Shown here piece by piece: positions 16,790 to 25,544 of a stretch of 56,273 nt of DNA (positions within the stretch are counted from its first letter, which is position 1; each line of letters starts with the position of its first letter). The stretch comes from Bacillota bacterium. Its GTDB lineage: Bacteria > Bacillota > Clostridia > Christensenellales > Aristaeellaceae. The translations under genes and the position numbers were made by a program. The notes below the pieces were generated by a model that worked only from the letters and a program-made list of their open reading frames with translations, ran no database searches and was not told where the DNA came from. The DNA is taken from assembly GCA_023425025.1 (NCBI GenBank), contig JAFADG010000034.1, positions 1-56,273 on the forward strand, written 5' to 3'.

Positions 16790-17740
16790 TTACCACTTTG
16801 TGCAGTCGATGATTGCCTTGATCATATTGCCGGGCTTTATGTCCAGATCCTGCTGCGCCTGATCGAATTCATTCAGGCCATAAATGCGGGTATTCAAGTT
16901 GGTGAACTGCCACTGGCCGGAGGACAAAAGCTCCATGGCATGCTGGCAGCACTTGATCTGAAAGGGATCCTTGCGTTCATGCAGGCTGACGGCGCTGATG
17001 GCCTTCACGTTCCACAACTGAATATCCACCATGCGGTTCCCGCCGGTGTGGTACGCGCCGATGCCCAGAAAGCCGTCGATCTTCGTCATTTCCCCGGCAA
17101 GCTTCAAGGATTCGTTGGTGCCGGCCCACTCCGTCACGATGGATACGCCGCCGGTCCAGATGTCGCTCCAGGACGCCAGGTACTCCTTGGGCACCTGGTG
17201 GGGCAGGTAGCATTCGGTAGCGCCAAAGCGCCTGGCGTTTTCCAGCGCCTCCTCCCGCACATCCACAGCGATCACCTTTCCGGCGCCCTTGAGCTTCAAA
17301 AGAGAGATCATGCCAAGGCCCATGTAGCCGGTGCCGACCACCGCCACAGGGTCGCCGGGCAGGGCAAGGGACACCTTGCTGGCGGCGCTGACCAAGCAGG
17401 ACAGGGGCTCCGCCGTGGCGTCCTCATCCCTGACATTCTCCGGCACGTGCACCAATTTATCGGGGGAGAAAAGCAGGTATTCCGTAAAGGCTTCCAGGCC
17501 AAGGCCCGTTACCCGGTCGCCGGGCTTGAATTCCGTCACGTCCTTGCCCACCTTTTCCACCACGCCCATGGGCTCATGGCCGAAGACCCGCCCCCGGGAC
17601 GCGACAGCCCAGTCGTGATGCTCAGACATGCATACGCCGCAGTACTTGATTTTGACCAATACCTGATAATCGCCCGGCACAGGCACGGGAACATCGATCA
17701 GGATACTTTTCCGGGGTCCGTCCATGATCAGCTTCTTCAT
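16790..17740 (-). CDS. Zinc-dependent MDR-family dehydrogenase (second of pair)
   Basis: The product is 316 residues. YCGVCMSEHHDW and FGHEPMGVVEKVG provide the catalytic zinc site, and VAVVGTGYMGLGMI the nucleotide-binding loop. There is no structural zinc loop. Its stop is 15 nt from the start of the next dehydrogenase gene. The pair with the isomerase suggests oxidation, isomerisation or epimerisation, then reduction of a sugar; this is inferred from gene order only. Confidence 0.82.
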   Translation of the reverse strand: MKKLIMDGPRKSILIDVPVPVPGDYQVLVKIKYCGVCMSEHHDWAVASRGRVFGHEPMGVVEKVGKDVTEFKPGDRVTGLGLEAFTEYLLFSPDKLVHVPENVRDEDATAEPLSCLVSAASKVSLALPGDPVAVVGTGYMGLGMISLLKLKGAGKVIAVDVREEALENARRFGATECYLPHQVPKEYLASWSDIWTGGVSIVTEWAGTNESLKLAGEMTKIDGFLGIGAYHTGGNRMVDIQLWNVKAISAVSLHERKDPFQIKCCQHAMELLSSGQWQFTNLNTRIYGLNEFDQAQQDLDIKPGNMIKAIIDCTKW

Positions 17741-17782
17741 ACGTTTCCCTCACTTTTCATTTACAAAGCGATTGAACCGGGG

Positions 17783-18637
17783 CTATTTTTGCATGACGTC
17801 GCTCTTTTTGGGGCTGTTCCGGCCGGTAAGGTCCGGAGGCCGCCGGTCTATGGCCGCCATGGCAATTTCCACGTCTTCCAATATTTCTTCCCTGGTATAG
17901 CACCCCACGGTGACCATATCGCAGGGGCGGATGGTACTGTAGGAGAAGGTCAGGCCCACAAAGGGCGATACCCGCCCGGCTGCCATGGATTTGATGGTCA
18001 TCACCGGCTTTTGGGCATTGGTGATCACCTTGTGGATGTATTCTACCTCCACCTGCATCAAAAAGCCCAGGCAGTTGTAGATCTGCACATACGTCTCCAC
18101 GTCATAGCCGTTCAGATCGGAATACACGATCAATTCCGGCATATGGGCGGAAAGGCCGGGGATCATCCCCTCCTGGCGGACCATATCCAAATAATCCGGC
18201 AGGCGGTCCATGGTGCGCTTGTTCTTGTTCACCAGTTGCTCGGCGCTAAAGTGGTGGGGCATGCAAAACGTGGCGCCCAGCTCTTTGGACCGTTTGATGG
18301 TCTGCCGCGCTTCCCGGCGTGCGGCCTCATTGTCGTCCACATTGAGAATGGGCGTATCGATCACGGTGATTTTTTGGCCGGTGCGCTCCTGTGCAAGCTT
18401 GATGCCCTGTACAAAAACGGGGCTGCTTTCCATCAGGCACATGGCGGCGTCGATGCCAAAGGATAAAAAGGTTTCCAGCATGTCGGCCACGGCTTCTTTG
18501 CCCGCATAGGCCTGCTTGATTTGGTTATCCGCGGCAACGCTGGTATGGCTGTAGCCCACCATCCAGTTGGAGCCGATCAGCATACGGGGCAGGGATACGC
18601 CGCCGACCAGGGTGCGGGGAAATGGTGTCTTGGACAT
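17783..18637 (-). CDS. Uncharacterised TIM-barrel-like protein, first gene of the dehydrogenase operon
   Basis: The product is 284 residues, with only a weak AAGGA upstream of its ATG. I cannot assign a family with confidence. The segments SFGIDAAMCL, KITVIDTPILNVDD, GATFCMPHH, EGMIPGLSAHMPE and KPVMTIKSMAAGR recur at the spacing of beta strands in a barrel, and the final MVTVGCYTREEILEDVEIA resembles the end of aldo/keto-reductase-like barrels. No signal peptide is present. Its place at the head of the operon with two dehydrogenases and an isomerase implies a role in the same sugar pathway. Confidence 0.6.
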   Translation of the reverse strand: MSKTPFPRTLVGGVSLPRMLIGSNWMVGYSHTSVAADNQIKQAYAGKEAVADMLETFLSFGIDAAMCLMESSPVFVQGIKLAQERTGQKITVIDTPILNVDDNEAARREARQTIKRSKELGATFCMPHHFSAEQLVNKNKRTMDRLPDYLDMVRQEGMIPGLSAHMPELIVYSDLNGYDVETYVQIYNCLGFLMQVEVEYIHKVITNAQKPVMTIKSMAAGRVSPFVGLTFSYSTIRPCDMVTVGCYTREEILEDVEIAMAAIDRRPPDLTGRNSPKKSDVMQK

Positions 18638-18815
18638 GGAAATAAATCCTTTCGTTCATAAGCAATATGCCGGAGCCTCATAAATATCCCCAGGCTTCCT
18701 TTGGGAGCGTGGTATTTCAAAGCCGGAGGCCAGGCGTTTCCCGCTTCCGGACCTACAAGCATGCTTCGGGGCGAATGGGTCATTCGCGAAAGGGCGGCAG
18801 ATGATGAACCAAATG

Positions 18816-18861
18816 AAAAGGGAAGGACCCGGCGGCCTATGTCGCAAGGCCCTTCCCTTTT
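18816..18861 (-). terminator. Terminator after the importer A operon
   Basis: AAAAGGGAAGG (18816-18826) is complementary to CCTTCCCTTTT (18851-18861). On the minus strand the hairpin lies about 30 nt past the SBP stop and ends in TTTTCATTT. The gap 18638-18891 holds little else; I see no clear promoter for the operon starting at 18637, so partial readthrough from importer A is possible. Confidence 0.65.
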
Positions 18862-18891
18862 ACAGAACCGAAAGCTTCAAAAGGGGCAAAA

Positions 18892-20544
18892 TTAATTCTT
18901 GTACGTGGCGTCGTATGCCTTTTGCTTGAGCTCCAGATAGCGGCTCAGGCCAAGGTCATTCAGGGTGCTGATGTAGGAATCCCAGTCGGTGTCCAGGCTC
19001 AGGTCCCCGATGATGAAGCGGGAGCGGCTTTCTTCGATGTAGTTCTTCAGCTGCACCTGGAGCATGCTCAGTTCATCGGTGTCGATGCTGTCCATGCGCA
19101 GGGCGGGCAGCTCGGAATATTCCTCGCTCTTGTAGGGCTCATACTTGTTCTCGGTCTCCACCCACAGGAGCTTTTCAAACCCTTCGGGAGAGTACAGGTC
19201 CATGTCGGGGGTGGTCACGTTGGTGCCGTTCCACAGGGTATTGTCGGTGTACTCGATACCCAGCCAGCTCCAGTGCACGTTTTGCGCCTGCTCGTCAAAG
19301 GGGATCAAGGTCTTGTACAGGGCGGGGGTCACGCCGTCCAAGCCGACTTCGCCGTCTTCGGCCTCGCGCCATGCAACGCCTTCCTGGCCCCAGCCGCGAA
19401 TCATGCTGGTCTCGTAATCATACATAAGATCGGCCCAGCGCATGGACGCTTCGGGGTTGGGGTTGTCCACGGTGATGACGAATTCGCCGGTGGTGATGGG
19501 GAAGAACGGGAAGTAGGTCACATTCTGAGCGCCTTCCGGCCCCTTGAGGGGAGCGACGGAGGTGTAGTGGCGGTAACGCTCGGGGTTGGTGACCACATCC
19601 AGGAACATGCCCAGATGGCCGGCGGGGGCGGCGCCCACCAGTTCGTCTTCCGCCAGGGCCAGGGCTTTCACCTGGTCATACTTTAGCGTCAGGGAGTCGG
19701 GGTAGATCAGGCCTTCGGTATATAGCTTGTTCAGGTACTTGAGGCCTTCGCGGTAGGCATCCTTGTTGATGGAGGTATCCACCACGCCGTCCTTGGTGAC
19801 GTAATCTTTTACCTGGTTGTACACGCCGCTGTCATAGACGAAGGCGTTGAGCAGGTAACCGGTCACGCTCTGATACCAGCCCTCGTTTTCCTTGGCGCCG
19901 ATGAGCGGGATCTCATCCTTTTTGCCGTTGCCGTTGGGATCCTTGTCGCGGAAGGCAACCAGCACGTTGTAGAATTCCTCGGTGGTGGTGGGCATTTGCA
20001 AATCCAGCTTGGTCAGCCAATCCTGATTGATCCACATCTTCTGGCTGTAGCCGCAGTGGTAGCAATCCTGAATGGAGGGCAGGGAATAGATGTTGCCGTC
20101 CTGGGCGGTGATGGCGCCCTTCACTTCAGGCCGGGCTTCCATGATGGACTTGAAGGTGGGAGCATAGTTTTCAATAAGGTCATTGAGGGGCAGGAACATA
20201 TGCTCGGCGGTGCCGTACAGTTCCTCGGTGGCGGTGGAAACCTGCACGCCCAGGATGATGTCCGGCAGATCGCCGCTGGCCAGCATCATGTTCAGCACTT
20301 CGGGCGCAGACTCCTGGGGCGCGGTGATCCAGTTGATATGGATACCGGTCTTTTCTTCGAGCCATACGGTGAATTCGTTGGTGGCCAGGTCAATAATGGT
20401 GGGAATCGCGGGCGCAAACACGTCCAGGGTGATCTTTTCCTTCACGATGGGATACTCGTTGTTGGGCGTCACTTCCGCCAAGGCGGCGGCTGCGCTCAAG
20501 AGCACCATCACAGCACACAGAAGGATAGCAAGCGTTCTTTTCAT
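18892..20544 (-). CDS. ABC importer A: extracellular solute-binding protein (Lpl type)
   Basis: The product is 550 residues. The start at 20544 has GAAAGGAG upstream. The signal peptide (MKRTLAILLCAVMVLLSAAA, then ALA/E) lacks a lipobox Cys, so the protein is either released or retained in some other way. The long family-1 SBP fold has LNMMLASGDLPDI, the GNIYSLPSIQ stretch and an Asp-rich DKDPNGNGKKDE loop that probably binds calcium. Proteins of this length paired with LplB/LplC permeases import oligosaccharides. It is the third gene of the operon, after both permeases. Confidence 0.9.
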   Translation of the reverse strand: MKRTLAILLCAVMVLLSAAAALAEVTPNNEYPIVKEKITLDVFAPAIPTIIDLATNEFTVWLEEKTGIHINWITAPQESAPEVLNMMLASGDLPDIILGVQVSTATEELYGTAEHMFLPLNDLIENYAPTFKSIMEARPEVKGAITAQDGNIYSLPSIQDCYHCGYSQKMWINQDWLTKLDLQMPTTTEEFYNVLVAFRDKDPNGNGKKDEIPLIGAKENEGWYQSVTGYLLNAFVYDSGVYNQVKDYVTKDGVVDTSINKDAYREGLKYLNKLYTEGLIYPDSLTLKYDQVKALALAEDELVGAAPAGHLGMFLDVVTNPERYRHYTSVAPLKGPEGAQNVTYFPFFPITTGEFVITVDNPNPEASMRWADLMYDYETSMIRGWGQEGVAWREAEDGEVGLDGVTPALYKTLIPFDEQAQNVHWSWLGIEYTDNTLWNGTNVTTPDMDLYSPEGFEKLLWVETENKYEPYKSEEYSELPALRMDSIDTDELSMLQVQLKNYIEESRSRFIIGDLSLDTDWDSYISTLNDLGLSRYLELKQKAYDATYKN

Positions 20545-20639
20545 GGGTTGTTCTCCTTTCAAAATCGCCTTTGAAATGAATGGGTCCCCAGATTTGTAAG
20601 GCTTCTTGGTTGGATGCGTTAACCCCCTCCTGGTTTCAA

Positions 20640-21542
20640 TCATCCTTTCAGTGCCCCGACCATCACTCCTTTGATAAAGTACTTTTGCACAAACGGGTAC
20701 ATAATCAGCAGCGGCACCGTAGAGACAACGCTGACTGAATATTTCAGCAGGTCCGCCAGGCCTTGCATGCGCAGCAGCACATCGGCATCCTTGATCATGG
20801 ATGTGTCCACGTTTTGCAAAACCAGGATATTGCGCAATATGATCTGCAGCGGATAGTAGTTTTCATTGCGCAGGTACAGCATAGCGCTGAAGTAGGAGTT
20901 CCAGTGGCCGACGCCGTAATACAGGCCCATGACCGCAAGGATCGGGCCGGACAGCGGCACCGCCACCTTGGCAAGAAATTTGAACTCGTCGCACCCGTCC
21001 AGGGTGGCCGCTTCATGCAGCTCCTCCGGGATAGTGGACTGGTAGTAGGTGCGTGTCACGATAACGTTCCATACCGACAGGGCGCTGCAAAGAAGAAGGG
21101 CCCACCGGGTATTGAGCAGCTTCAGGTCCCCCATCAAAAGGTAGGTGGGAATGAGACCGCCGGAAAAGAGCATTGTGAACACGAACAGGCCCGTAAATAC
21201 GTTCCGGCCTACCAGGTTCCTGCGGGAAAGGGCGTAGGCCGCCAGCACCGTCAGCAAAAGGTTGATGGCCGTGCCCGCACCCATATAAAACAGGGAGTTC
21301 AAAAAGCTCATGACGATGCGGGGGTTTTTGAATACGGCCTCATACGCCACCAGTGTAGGGTTCACCGGCCAAAACCACACCCGGCCGGCGGATACCATCC
21401 GGGCGTCGCTGAAAGACGCCGCGAAGATGAAAACCATGGGGTACAGTACCACCAGCATGGCCAGCGTCAGAAACAGGTACAGGAAGCCCATGAATATCCG
21501 GTCTCCGGGGGACAGGCGGATTGCCGCCCGCTTTTTTTTCAT
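20640..21542 (-). CDS. ABC importer A: permease, LplC/CarB-like
   Basis: The product is 300 residues from the ATG at 21542; a GTG at 21554 overlapping the previous stop is an alternative start. There are six membrane segments. The cytoplasmic EAA loop is EELHEAATLDGCDEFKFLAKVAVPLS, shown here in parts as EELHEAATLDG and FLAKVAVPLS. FSGGLIPTYLL and the C-terminal MYPFVQKYFIKGVMVGALKG are typical of the LplC branch. It forms the membrane channel with the upstream LplB-like protein. No ATPase gene accompanies it. Confidence 0.92.
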   Translation of the reverse strand: MKKKRAAIRLSPGDRIFMGFLYLFLTLAMLVVLYPMVFIFAASFSDARMVSAGRVWFWPVNPTLVAYEAVFKNPRIVMSFLNSLFYMGAGTAINLLLTVLAAYALSRRNLVGRNVFTGLFVFTMLFSGGLIPTYLLMGDLKLLNTRWALLLCSALSVWNVIVTRTYYQSTIPEELHEAATLDGCDEFKFLAKVAVPLSGPILAVMGLYYGVGHWNSYFSAMLYLRNENYYPLQIILRNILVLQNVDTSMIKDADVLLRMQGLADLLKYSVSVVSTVPLLIMYPFVQKYFIKGVMVGALKG

Positions 21543-21547
21543 GTTCG

Positions 21548-22501
21548 TTACCACAGGCTTGTGTCACCCACCTTCCTGGCGACCAGATTGGCAATGACCA
21601 GCAATGCCAGATTGATGACGGAGTTCAATAATCCGATGGCGGTGGACAGGCCAAAGTTGTTGGACTGCATGCCGATCTTGTACACATACGTGGAGATGAT
21701 CTCCGAGGTGGCGGTGTTCAGGCTGTTTTGCATCAGGAAAACCTTCTCAAAGCCCACGCTCATGGTATAGCCAAAGCCCATGATCAGGATAATGGTGATG
21801 GTGGGCCGGATGCAGGGCAGGTCCACGTGCCATATCCGTTTGATCTTGTTGGCGCCGTCGATGGTGGCCGCCTCCTGCAATTCCTGGTTGATGCCGGCCA
21901 GTGCGGCGATATAAATAATGCAGCTGTAGCCGCTGGTCTGCCAAACGCCGGACCATACGTATACCGAGCGGAACAATTCGGGCTTGCCCATAAAGTTGAC
22001 AGGCGCGATGCCTACAAGCCCCAGCAGCCGGTTGACGATGCCTACCCTGGTTTCCAGCAGCATCATCATCATGCCGACCAATACTACGGTGGAAATAAAG
22101 TAGGGAGCGTAGGTCACCATCTGCACGAACTTTTTATAGCGGCGGGCCCGGATCTCATTAAAGGCGATGGCTAGCAAAATCGGGATCGGGAAATTGGCAA
22201 TAATGGAAAAAAGACTCAGCGCAAACGTATTACGGATAATCTGCCAGCTGATTTTGGTATTAAAAAACTGCTGGAAATAAGAAAACCCAACCCATTGACT
22301 GCCCCAAATACCGGCCCGGGGGCTGTACCGCCGAAACGCCAGCTGCAGGCCGTACATGGGGCCATAATTGAATATCAACACCCACAATAGCGGAAGCAGC
22401 AAAATAACGTACAGCTGCCAGCCGCTCAGTATTCTTTTCAGGTAACTTTTCCGGCATGTCCTTGCGGCAGGCGGCTTGATCGCCTTGGCCAGTGGTGCCA
22501 T
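21548..22501 (-). CDS. ABC importer A: permease, LplB-like
   Basis: The product is 317 residues, with GGAGGGG upstream of its ATG. It has six membrane helices, the YGPMYGLQLAFRRY N-terminal signature of LplB proteins, and an EAA loop (QELQEAATIDGANKIKRIW). It is the first gene of the importer A operon and lies directly behind a consensus promoter and a perfect operator palindrome. The following permease gene starts within or just after its stop. Confidence 0.93.
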   Translation of the reverse strand: MAPLAKAIKPPAARTCRKSYLKRILSGWQLYVILLLPLLWVLIFNYGPMYGLQLAFRRYSPRAGIWGSQWVGFSYFQQFFNTKISWQIIRNTFALSLFSIIANFPIPILLAIAFNEIRARRYKKFVQMVTYAPYFISTVVLVGMMMMLLETRVGIVNRLLGLVGIAPVNFMGKPELFRSVYVWSGVWQTSGYSCIIYIAALAGINQELQEAATIDGANKIKRIWHVDLPCIRPTITIILIMGFGYTMSVGFEKVFLMQNSLNTATSEIISTYVYKIGMQSNNFGLSTAIGLLNSVINLALLVIANLVARKVGDTSLW

Positions 22502-22639
22502 CTCTTTCCCCTCCGATTTTGCTCAATTGCCTTTTTGGCGCGCGTTTTTCCGCAAAAATACACTGCACATCGCGCGCAGGCCCTCCCTTGCACCGGCGCA
22601 ATGATCTTCTGATAATGAACCGTTCGCATCCTCATTGAC

Positions 22640-22706
22640 GGATAAACGTTTATCCAAATTGATAATCCATTAATCATATTATAAGAACAATTCATCCCGA
22701 TGTCAA
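22640..22706 (-). promoter_or_regulatory. Consensus promoter and perfect operator for importer A
   Basis: On the minus strand TTGACA (22701-22706) and TATAAT (22678-22683) are exact consensus hexamers 17 nt apart. The operator GGATAAACGTTTATCC (22640-22655) is a perfect 16-bp palindrome starting about 16 nt downstream of the expected start. Confidence 0.88.
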
Positions 22707-22854
22707 GTTTTTTTCAAAGGAACATGCACATAAATACTTTCCATTTGTGGACATATACACCTGTTCATGTTGGTATTTTTTATCTATTTCTCATATCATA
22801 TGTATCAGATATGCATTTTTCGAAAATTGCATGATGGGGCGCTCGGCACCATCC

Positions 22855-22883
22855 TTGACAGAAATTAAGATAAACGTTTAATA
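22855..22883 (+). promoter_or_regulatory. Promoter overlapped by an operator for fucU
   Basis: TTGACA (22855-22860), 16 nt, TTTAAT (22877-22882). AGATAAACGTTTAATA (22868-22883) keeps the operator core and covers the -10 element. Confidence 0.65.
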
Positions 22884-22979
22884 AAGTGAGGGAAAAACAC
22901 TTTTCCTTTCCCCCTTTTGCTGATATACTGATTCGTAGCAAGGGAATTTGAAGCCCTAAAACGAGAGGAGTTTTTTTAT

Positions 22980-23411
22980 ATGCTCAAAGGGATCTCACCG
23001 ATGCTGTCGCCGGAGCTTTTGAAAACGATTGCCGAAATGGGCCACGGGGATGAAATCGTCATTGGCGACGGCAATTTCCCCGCGGCCTCCATGGGCGCGC
23101 GCTGCATCCGCTGCGACGGCCACAAGGTACCCGAACTGCTGGACGCCATTTTGCAGCTTTTTCCGCTCGATACCTTCGTGGAAAGCCCCGTCACGCTGAT
23201 GCAGGTCGTGCCCGGCACCGCGGCCGGCGATCCGCCCATCTGGGACAAATTCCGCGAGATTGTTGAAGGGCACGAGCCTGGAACAAAAATCGGCTTCATC
23301 GAACGGTTTCCCTTTTATGACCGCAGCCGCAAGGCCTATGCCACCATTCAGACCGGCGAAGATGCCCTGTACGCGTGTGTCATCCTGAAAAAAGGGGTTA
23401 TCGGCAAGTGA
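22980..23411 (+). CDS. fucU: L-fucose mutarotase-like protein (RbsD/FucU family)
   Basis: The product is 143 residues, standard for FucU. AGAGGAG lies upstream of the ATG. MLKGISPMLSPELLKTIAEM at the N-terminus, GDGNFPAAS, and the C-terminal AYATIQTGEDALYACVILKKG match the family; the aromatic/acidic ring-opening residues lie in IERFPFYDR. The enzyme speeds interconversion of sugar anomers (fucose, ribose or galactose forms) before kinases and isomerases act. It stands alone under an operator-controlled promoter. Confidence 0.88.
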   Translation: MLKGISPMLSPELLKTIAEMGHGDEIVIGDGNFPAASMGARCIRCDGHKVPELLDAILQLFPLDTFVESPVTLMQVVPGTAAGDPPIWDKFREIVEGHEPGTKIGFIERFPFYDRSRKAYATIQTGEDALYACVILKKGVIGK

Positions 23412-23453
23412 TTCCACGTTTCAAAAAAGTGGCTCTGCCGCTTTCAGCTACCT

Positions 23454-23753
23454 GAGCCTTCCCCTATTGGGGCTCCACAGCCAAGGCGCCGCCTGTGGCG
23501 GGTCTGGCATGGAGGAGACTGGCGAAACAAGCGATGCGAACAGGCTCCTTTTGAAAGGAGCTGTCAGCGAAGCTGACTGAGGATTGGCCCGCGCAGTGCA
23601 GCGATTGAGCCAGATGGAATAGGCAGCGCGTAGCATCGGATGAGGTGCGTTCCTGTTACGTGAGGCGCACTTCCCGCGGCAAATGCGCCGCCCGGCAGGG
23701 AGGACCCTCATCAGTCGGCTTCGCCGCCAGCTTTCCCCTCCGGGGGAAGCCTC
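23454..23753. repeat. MITE-like intergenic repeat element
   Basis: This 300-bp non-coding block between convergent genes begins GAGCCTTCCCC and ends with its near complement GGGGAAGCCTC (10 of 11 pairs). Subterminal inverted segments also match (AGCTGTCAGCGAAGCTGAC near 23549 against CAGTCGGCTTCGCCGCCAGCT near 23712, shown up to the pairing core). No convincing ORF lies in it. This pattern suggests a miniature inverted-repeat element that would recur in the genome. Confidence 0.55.
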
Positions 23754-23793
23754 TGCGCGTACGCCGGTTGCAATCACGTTTTCAGGGTAGTAT

Positions 23794-23829
23794 AAAGGGG
23801 CGTGCTCCCGATAGAGAGCGCGCCCCTTT
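23794..23829. terminator. Terminator between fucU and the nucleoside hydrolase gene
   Basis: AAAGGGGCGTGCTC (23794-23807) pairs with GAGCGCGCCCCTTT (23816-23829) with one mismatch, followed by TTT. It suits both convergent genes. Confidence 0.8.
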
Positions 23830-23844
23830 TTTCCACGCCTTCAA

Positions 23845-24687
23845 TCACGCCTCTCCCCGAATGCGCTTTACCATGCGCCCCATCGCTTCGGCTTCCTTTA
23901 CGGCAACCGCTGCGCGGATGGGCTTTTTTTGGGCAAAGCGCCGCTCCACGGTAACGCCCCTTGTGAACTCGCCCTTCGTCTCAATCACAATGTCCTTCAT
24001 TTCATAGGTCAGCAGATCATCCCATAACAGAGCGGCTATGGTCAAGGGGTCGTGCAGGGTGGGCAAAAATGAAAAGTTTTGAAAAAACCGGTCCATTTCC
24101 CCGCGCAAAAAAGTCATTTCCCTATTTTCTCCCTGGACCAGCGCCAGCGATTCACCTTTGCTGAGCCGGCATTTTTCCGTCACATCCAGCCCCACCAGGG
24201 TGATATCCGCGCCGCTTTCCAGCACGATGCGGGCCGCTTCCGGATCACACAAAATGTTCCATTCGGAATAAGCCATTGATAGCATTCCGCCCATGATAAA
24301 AAGGCGAAGACCCGCCGCGATGTCCGGCGCCTGGGCAAGGGCGAGGGCCACATTGGTCAGCGGGCCGATGGCCGCCACGCACAGGCCGGAATTTTCCCGC
24401 GCGGCCTGAATCAGCGCCGGCACCGCCTCATTGGGGAGCGGCGGCTCTGGGGTATGGTTGTCCCACAAGCCAACAATGGGCTTTTCCGCGCCCAGATGTA
24501 CCGGAATTTCCGGATGTCCGTATGCCTCCATCATGGAGCGTACCAAACCCGTGCGCCAGGCATTGCCGATGTATACTGTGGATATCCCCACGACATCGAC
24601 TTCCCTGGAATGCAGCGCCATGCTGATGGACAGCGCATCGTCGATATCTCCGCCCATATCCGTATCGATCCATAACTTTTGAGGCAT
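23845..24687 (-). CDS. Inosine/uridine-preferring nucleoside hydrolase family protein
   Basis: The product is 280 residues. The start at 24687 follows GGGGAGAG. DTDMGGDIDDA near the N-terminus is the calcium-binding signature of the family, and NILCDPEAARIVL, LHDPLTIAALL and the nearby aromatic residues form the rest of the site. Members split nucleosides to base and ribose, or act on related N-ribosides. Released ribose could feed the ribokinase at 3471. The conserved NxxxEFN motif is replaced by SEWNILCD, as in many bacterial members. Confidence 0.88.
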   Translation of the reverse strand: MPQKLWIDTDMGGDIDDALSISMALHSREVDVVGISTVYIGNAWRTGLVRSMMEAYGHPEIPVHLGAEKPIVGLWDNHTPEPPLPNEAVPALIQAARENSGLCVAAIGPLTNVALALAQAPDIAAGLRLFIMGGMLSMAYSEWNILCDPEAARIVLESGADITLVGLDVTEKCRLSKGESLALVQGENREMTFLRGEMDRFFQNFSFLPTLHDPLTIAALLWDDLLTYEMKDIVIETKGEFTRGVTVERRFAQKKPIRAAVAVKEAEAMGRMVKRIRGEA

Positions 24688-24883
24688 TGCTCTCTCCCCT
24701 GGTCTGCCTGGGCAGCGGTATTTCGCCGCCTGCAACTCAAACTCATCGGTTTTAGTATAGCTGCTTTTGCAAGGTAAAAGTCACAAACACATTGATGAAA
24801 CCGCCGGCACGCAGAGCGGCAAGGCTCCTTGGCAAACCGCGGAACCCTGCCGTTTGTCCTCCCTATGCCTTTGGGGTGCGGTC

Positions 24884-25492
24884 TTACTGCTTATAGGCAA
24901 CAGAGGGCTGAATGCTGACGGCAGCCCCGCCGTCATCGCCGGAGCGCACAACAAAAAGGATCTTGTCGCCTTCGGCCACTTCCACCTCAATGCCCGCGGT
25001 GGCGGCGGGCGTTTGAGCCCATTCCCCTTCCGCCGGGAAGAGCTGGACATCCCCTTCGGCGGAGGGCTTGACGATCTTTACCAGATAGGGCGCATAGATG
25101 TTGCCGTCATCCTTGATGGCAAACGCGGCGGGCGCAATGACGACGGTGCCCGCCCTGGGCGCGGTAAAGGCGGCAACGATGTCGATGTGCGCACCGATCC
25201 AGGTGCCGGGCATGGCGTAGACGACGCCGTCCCACTCGCAGATGGAATGATACACGTTATCCACCGTGGGCTGTGCGGAAAACTGCCAGTTGTCGCCCCA
25301 GTCCGGCGTGGGGTTCAATTCCGCCAATTCATTCTTGGCGGCGTCAAAGTAGTGAAAGGACCACACGGGGCCCTGGGTCAGGGTCAGGGTATCCACATTC
25401 AGGGGATAGGCAGCCTGGACCGCTTCCGCCAGCGCCGTGCCGGCGGTAAACAGCACCATCAGGGAAAGGACCAGGGAAAGGAGCTTTTTCAT
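24884..25492 (-). CDS. Small secreted protein with a beta-sandwich-like body
   Basis: The product is 202 residues, with AAGGAGG upstream of the ATG at 25492. A signal peptide (MKKLLSLVLSLMVLFTAG, then TALA/E) leads to an acidic, aromatic-rich body (WSFHYFDAAKNEL, DWGDNWQFSA, EWDGVVYAMPG, then VEVAEGDKILFVV) that looks like a carbohydrate-binding jelly roll. No family is recognised. It follows the secreted GH13-like gene after 50 nt in the same direction, so it may bind the same extracellular glycan. Confidence 0.7.
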   Translation of the reverse strand: MKKLLSLVLSLMVLFTAGTALAEAVQAAYPLNVDTLTLTQGPVWSFHYFDAAKNELAELNPTPDWGDNWQFSAQPTVDNVYHSICEWDGVVYAMPGTWIGAHIDIVAAFTAPRAGTVVIAPAAFAIKDDGNIYAPYLVKIVKPSAEGDVQLFPAEGEWAQTPAATAGIEVEVAEGDKILFVVRSGDDGGAAVSIQPSVAYKQ

Positions 25493-25544
25493 GGGGAATC
25501 CTCCTTGCTCTATTTTCATGTGCCGCTGCACATGGGTTCTGATC

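Noticed and set aside
22640..22655. Reading the palindromes as CcpA cre sites
   Set aside because: The core AAACGTTT is related, but the conserved outer GGAT/ATCC and the pairing with two island LacI proteins favour a dedicated operator. CcpA cross-binding cannot be excluded.
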